A stretch of DNA of 64,000 bases from the NCBI RefSeq assembly GCF_034497705.1, contig NZ_JAXRUV010000001.1, positions 310,001-374,000 on the forward strand, given 5' to 3'. How positions within the stretch are numbered: position 1 is the first letter of the stretch; each line of letters starts with the position of its first letter. Of this stretch, positions 61,030 to 64,000 are shown in pieces. Source of the stretch: Marinococcus luteus_A (GTDB lineage: Bacteria > Bacillota > Bacilli > Bacillales > Marinococcaceae). The notes below the pieces were generated by a model. The model worked only from the letters and a program-made list of their open reading frames with translations. It did no database searches and was not told the DNA's origin. The translations under genes were made by a program, and so were the position numbers.

Positions 61030-61090
61030 GAACATATTGTTCGATACCATTTTTTATATAACGAACAACTTCAGGGATGTATGTTCGTTA
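61030..61090. promoter_or_regulatory. Operator dyads between the P450 and TetR genes
   Basis: Two related palindromes are present: GAACATATTGTTC (61030-61042) and the interrupted dyad TAACGAACA (61059-61067) / TGTTCGTTA (61082-61090). Both contain GAACA/TGTTC half-sites, pointing to one regulator, presumably the adjacent TetR protein. Confidence 0.65.
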
Positions 61091-61123
61091 GTCATGAAAA
61101 TGTCACATTTAGTAGGGAGACAT

Positions 61124-61699
61124 ATGAAATCCATTTCTAAAACCGACCGGAGAGTCAAGTATACAAAAATGGCTCTTAGACATAGTTTATTCGAATTAAT
61201 GCACAAAAAACCCGTTAGTGCCATCACGGTCACGGAGCTTTGTAAGTATGCAGATATTAACCGGAACACCTTTTACGCTCATTATGAATCTCCCAGTGCT
61301 CTGCTTTCGAGTATTGAAGCGGAGTTTACCCAGACCTTTATTAACAAAGTCGAGCATTCCCTGGACAGTCATCAATACAATAATCTCATGTACAGGCTGT
61401 GTGCCTACCTCGAACAAAATCGGGATGCCTGCAGGGTGCTTGTTGTTCTGCAAAACAGCCAGGAGAACGTATTTACACGTATCCATAATTACTTTCGTCC
61501 GCGTATCACAGAAAGGTGGGCCCGGGAAAGCTCCCTGGACCACTCAAAAACAGAATCATTTTATGTATTCATTGCAGGGGGAAGCGCCTCACTCATCGAG
61601 GAGTGGGTTCAATCCGATTTTCAAAAAAGCCCGGAGGAGATCGCCAAAATGATAGAAGAGATCTTAATCACATTAAACAAGCATATGCTAAAAAATTAA
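61124..61699 (+). CDS. TetR/AcrR family transcriptional regulator
   Basis: A 191-residue repressor. The N-terminal helix-turn-helix is ALRHSLFELMHKKPVSAITV then LCKYADINRNTFYAHYESPS, the usual TetR T-V-x-x-I-x-x-x-A-x-x-x-x-x-T-F-Y-x-H-F pattern. The C-terminal ligand domain is of the TetR_C-type seen in DhaS-like proteins (VFIAGGSASLIEEWVQSDFQ). GGGAG precedes the ATG at 61124; the upstream extension would cross the operators. It probably represses the divergent P450 gene and itself. Confidence 0.88.
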   Translation: MKSISKTDRRVKYTKMALRHSLFELMHKKPVSAITVTELCKYADINRNTFYAHYESPSALLSSIEAEFTQTFINKVEHSLDSHQYNNLMYRLCAYLEQNRDACRVLVVLQNSQENVFTRIHNYFRPRITERWARESSLDHSKTESFYVFIAGGSASLIEEWVQSDFQKSPEEIAKMIEEILITLNKHMLKN

Positions 61700-62031
61700 T
61701 AAGAGTGCCTGTGTACTCAAAATACAATTTGGAAATGAAAATACTTAAAGCCCCTGCAATTATTAGGGAAAGGACTACCACGTATAGAATCTTTTCTATA
61801 CGGAATTCTACATCCTTTAAGCTGGAGGTATAACTCCATATGAGCACGGGATCAGCAGCTAAAACGACAATGAAATTACTCTAGCTGTTTGCCATTAATT
61901 CAGGATTAAACGTAAAAGGGTTAAAAGAATAAAGGCTGACAAAGCTCCAGAGCTGTTGAAGTTTGTTAAATGTTTATTAAGATCAGGAGGGAAGGGGCGT
62001 ATCAGGCCATTATACGTGCTAAATTGTTTTT
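61700..62031. other. Intergenic region with a truncated short frame
   Basis: A GGAGG at ~61824 precedes an ATG at ~61840 whose frame stops after 14 codons (MSTGSAAKTTMKLL). No other coding signal; the region reaches the 85-bp repeat at 62032. Confidence 0.35.
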
Positions 62032-62116
62032 GGGAGCAATATCCCTCCCCATTACTCCCCTTGAGTAATGATACCCCGTTAGAACGCCGGCCGAAATGGC
62101 TGGCGTTCTTTCGTTA
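62032..62116 (+). repeat. 85-bp dispersed element, copy B
   Basis: Base-for-base identical to copy A at 50041-50125, with the same two hairpins (the terminator-like one at 62082-62108). Flanks are unrelated apart from a short TAAATTGTT/TAATTGTT on the left. Confidence 0.9.
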
Positions 62117-62207
62117 TTTTACGCATTGCCCTGCCTTGGGGCACCGCAAGAGAAAAAATTTGCTATATTTAAATTTAAAGCTTATATAAAAGAAATGATT
62201 AATATTA

Positions 62208-62250
62208 ATACCACGAGGCTTTCTGCACCACATAGAAAGCCTCGTGGTAT
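62208..62250. repeat. Perfect 17-bp inverted repeat
   Basis: ATACCACGAGGCTTTCT and its exact complement AGAAAGCCTCGTGGTAT are separated by nine bases. No T-run follows on the plus strand; on the minus strand TATTAATATTAATC follows, so it may terminate the DUF2255 gene. Confidence 0.8.
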
Positions 62251-62326
62251 GTGAAGAAAAGATATGCACGGTTAAAAACTTCAGATCAAGCTTTCATCGA
62301 GAGTATAAGTTTTCCAGACCAGTGCT

Positions 62327-62713
62327 TTAAGTCTCTCGGGGAAGAATTTGCATCGTTGCGCTGATAGGGCCCTCCTGCAGCATAGGAGGCATATAGCTAC
62401 TGTCCCCATACTTTTCCCGGTAGGCCTGATCAATATTTTTCATAAGCTCTGGATCGTGGCTGACCGGGTGAAAAAGAACATTATACTCCTTGCCGGCAAT
62501 TTGTATTTTCCCGGCCTGTTGTTCTGCCGCCGACTGATACCATCTGGAATGCTGGCCGTTATAAGCCCGGGCGTAAAGAGCATTATCCGCGACCACCGAC
62601 CAGATCCATGTTGGAGTGCCCGGGGTTTTACCATCGCTGTAAAAGGGAGAAATGTATAAATCATCGGAACGGGCAAAAAGACTGAGCTGTTCCTGAGTCC
62701 AGATTGATGACAT
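62327..62713 (-). CDS. DUF2255 family protein
   Basis: The 128-residue protein has the DUF2255 core: LFARSDDLYISPFYSDGKTP, TPTWIWSVVADNALYARAYN and GQHSRWYQSAAEQQAGKIQI, ending ILPRET. These proteins have a split-barrel flavin-reductase-like look (similar to nitroreductase DUF385 proteins), but no activity is established. AAGGAGG precedes the ATG. Confidence 0.85.
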   Translation of the reverse strand: MSSIWTQEQLSLFARSDDLYISPFYSDGKTPGTPTWIWSVVADNALYARAYNGQHSRWYQSAAEQQAGKIQIAGKEYNVLFHPVSHDPELMKNIDQAYREKYGDSSYMPPMLQEGPISATMQILPRET

Positions 62714-62866
62714 AAAGTGAACCTCCTTTTATATCGTATAATTAGTATTCTAGATCTTAATGTGTACTTCAAGTCAAGGAAAGCGAAGAGAAATAAACGT
62801 TTTGTGACTGTGCAGTAAATTTCATTTTTCTTTTATAGATGGGTATCTACGCTATTTATTGGTTCG

Positions 62867-63258
62867 ATCATTAAGACAGAGTGTGTATATTTTTCGGGCG
62901 TACTGGAAGGGAAACTTCAGGTCGGTCGCGAAGAAACTGCTAAAGCAAAAATAAAAGTCTGGATGCTTACGAATGATAGGCAGAAACCCAGAACATTAAG
63001 GTAGTCAAACCAGGGTGGGATAATTTTGGTTAAATATAGGGGGATTCGATTGTTTAGAAAAAATGAACAGGAAAAAGAGAAGCGTTTTTACATCAAACAA
63101 TCAGAGAGTTTGTCTAAGCTTGGAGAAGTTTTTATTATTGTTGATCATGAGACGGGCATTAATTATATGTGTACAGTTGCGGGTACGGGGAGCAGTTTGA
63201 GACCTTTACTCGACAGCGAAGGAAATCCTGCAAGGGAATAACAAAAATATTATGAAAT
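62867..63258 (+). repeat. DUF6440 module, copy B (about 390 bp)
   Basis: Closely similar to 50310-50705 including the region upstream of the gene. Differences are scattered substitutions and short indels, unlike the fully identical 85-bp element. Confidence 0.88.
63050..63241 (+). CDS. DUF6440 family protein, copy B (63 aa)
   Basis: The same length as copy A when the TTG at 63050 (six bases after AGGGGG) is used. Sequence: FRKNEQEKEKRFYIKQSESL, LGEVFIIVDHETGINYMCTV, AGTGSSLRPLLDSEGNPARE. In this copy an earlier TTG at 63026 (VKYRGIRLF...) is also in frame, but the corresponding frame in copy A is broken, so the later start is more likely. Function unknown. Confidence 0.7.
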   Translation: MFRKNEQEKEKRFYIKQSESLSKLGEVFIIVDHETGINYMCTVAGTGSSLRPLLDSEGNPARE

Positions 63259-63313
63259 TTTTCGCCGGAGAATATCAATGATTTTTATTATTCAACCATT
63301 CCTAGTTGCGTAC

Positions 63314-63757
63314 TTAATAGGAAAAACTGTCTTTATATTGCTTGAGCTCTACGTTGACGTCGACATCTAAAATACCTTCAATTGCGGCTAAATCGGCGTT
63401 GATAAACGAAACCAATTCCTCATTGGTCGAAAAGTATGCCTGTATCATGAGGTCGTGATTACCAGAAAAGGCTCCTACGAAACGAACAGCTTCAAAGGTT
63501 TGGAGTTGAAGAGCAACATGCTGCTGCTGTCCTAGCCTGGTGTTAATACCGACAATGACCTGTACGTCCAAACCAATTTTTTTCGGGTCGGTATGAACAA
63601 TAAAGTCAAAAACCCCGTCATCCAGCATTTTGCGGATCCGGGAGCGGATCGTTCCTTCACTTACATTCAATGTTCGTGCAATTGTGGAATATGATTCTTT
63701 GGCGTTGTGCTGCAAAGCCCGTAGAATGGCCCGGTCGGTTTGGTCGAGTGATGGCAT
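63314..63757 (-). CDS. Lrp/AsnC family transcriptional regulator
   Basis: A 147-residue regulator. The N-terminal helix-turn-helix (LDQTDRAILRALQHNAKESY, TLNVSEGTIRSRIRKMLDDG) is followed by a RAM/AsnC ligand domain (DVQVIVGINTRLGQQQHVAL, FVGAFSGNHDLMIQAYFSTN). Such proteins sense amino acids or related metabolites and control their genes. GAGGAGG precedes the ATG at 63757 by nine bases; the earlier in-frame ATG at 63775 overlaps the RBS. No obvious target is next to it, though the divergent frame at 63918 may be one. Confidence 0.9.
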   Translation of the reverse strand: MPSLDQTDRAILRALQHNAKESYSTIARTLNVSEGTIRSRIRKMLDDGVFDFIVHTDPKKIGLDVQVIVGINTRLGQQQHVALQLQTFEAVRFVGAFSGNHDLMIQAYFSTNEELVSFINADLAAIEGILDVDVNVELKQYKDSFSY

Positions 63758-63917
63758 GGTGGAGGGCCTCCTCATAATTATGTGCTTGAATGGTATCAGG
63801 GCACCTATAAAATACCTATATTATACAAGGAAAAAAATCTGGGAAGCAACGAATAATTTTTATGTTTTTGATTAATAGATATATTTGGATCTAACAACGA
63901 ATATTAGGAGGGGATCC

Positions 63918-64000
63918 ATGCAGAAATAGGAATGGTTAGCCGTTGCTTTAATTATTAATCTCGCACTAAGTGCCATTTTAACTTTTTTACTACGAGGTTA
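63918..64000 (+). pseudogene. Small membrane protein frame with in-frame stop, cut by window edge
   Basis: AGGAGGGG precedes an ATG at 63918, but the fourth codon is TAG. The same frame then continues as EWLAVALIINLALSAILTFL-L-R-G, a clear membrane helix, to the end of the window. Either a recent nonsense mutation or a sequencing error; no alternative start follows the stop. Confidence 0.4.

Noticed and set aside
50041..63258. Idea that the two repeat pairs mark a composite transposon carrying the GH/P450 region
   Set aside because: No transposase, no terminal inverted repeats and no target duplications are visible; the order and spacing of the 85-bp element and module differ at the two ends.

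Overview
The window looks like chromosome of a low-to-mid GC Bacillota, most likely a Bacillaceae member. Evidence is the strong AGGAGG-type ribosome binding sites, frequent TTG/GTG starts, cre-like and Fur-box sequences, a sigma-B-type promoter ahead of a YflT stress protein, and a B. subtilis-like fad gene set. The very Asp/Glu-rich secreted lipoproteins (28623-29855, 40651-41628) hint at a halophilic or haloalkaliphilic lifestyle; the genus is not determinable from sequence alone.

Layout. 1-6.3 kb: end of a universal stress protein, several small membrane proteins, a MazG-like protein, a GNAT acetyltransferase, and at least three decayed gene remnants (698-991, 2030-2239, 3128-3369). 6.3-9.2 kb: a two-gene ABC exporter and, upstream on the same strand, a degenerate ABC-ATPase/LytTR fusion regulator. 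9.2-19.6 kb: housekeeping and accessory singletons (DUF4260, NUDIX, MDR oxidoreductase, GT8 glycosyltransferase, UspA, three unknown genes, an FMN reductase/luciferase-like monooxygenase pair, a RibD-like reductase, a homocysteine S-methyltransferase).

19.66-25.01 kb is an AT-richer catabolic island: DeoR regulator, divergent AlsE/Rpe-like epimerase, PHI-like SIS isomerase, MtlD-like dehydrogenase, PTS EIIA and PTS EIICB. It is bounded by an ~80-bp direct repeat made of the last codons and terminator of the homocysteine methyltransferase gene. The enzyme set suggests uptake of a hexitol as its phosphate, oxidation to a ketose phosphate, and epimerisation/isomerisation to fructose 6-phosphate, which is more than mannitol alone needs. 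This is the best candidate for an undescribed system.

25-32 kb: lipoproteins, a dehalogenase-like alpha/beta hydrolase, small membrane proteins and an MFS transporter. 32.5-40.4 kb: a cre-preceded fatty/carboxylic acid operon (CoA-transferase, acyl-CoA ligase, acyl-CoA dehydrogenase, FadN-like, FadA-like). 40.6-45.2 kb: a Fur-controlled siderophore uptake operon (binding protein, two permeases, ATPase, FhuF-like reductase). 45.7-48.2 kb: two CNNM/CorC-type membrane proteins behind a long leader. 48.4-49.6 kb: an AI-2E family protein.

50-63.3 kb: two copies of a DUF6440 module, each preceded at some distance by an identical 85-bp element, bracket a glycoside hydrolase cluster (AraC-GH39 fusion, membrane-anchored circularly permuted GH3, cytosolic GH3), a P450 with divergent TetR regulator, and a DUF2255 gene. 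The window ends with an Lrp/AsnC regulator and a small reading frame carrying an in-frame stop. No tRNA, rRNA, transposase or CRISPR array was seen.
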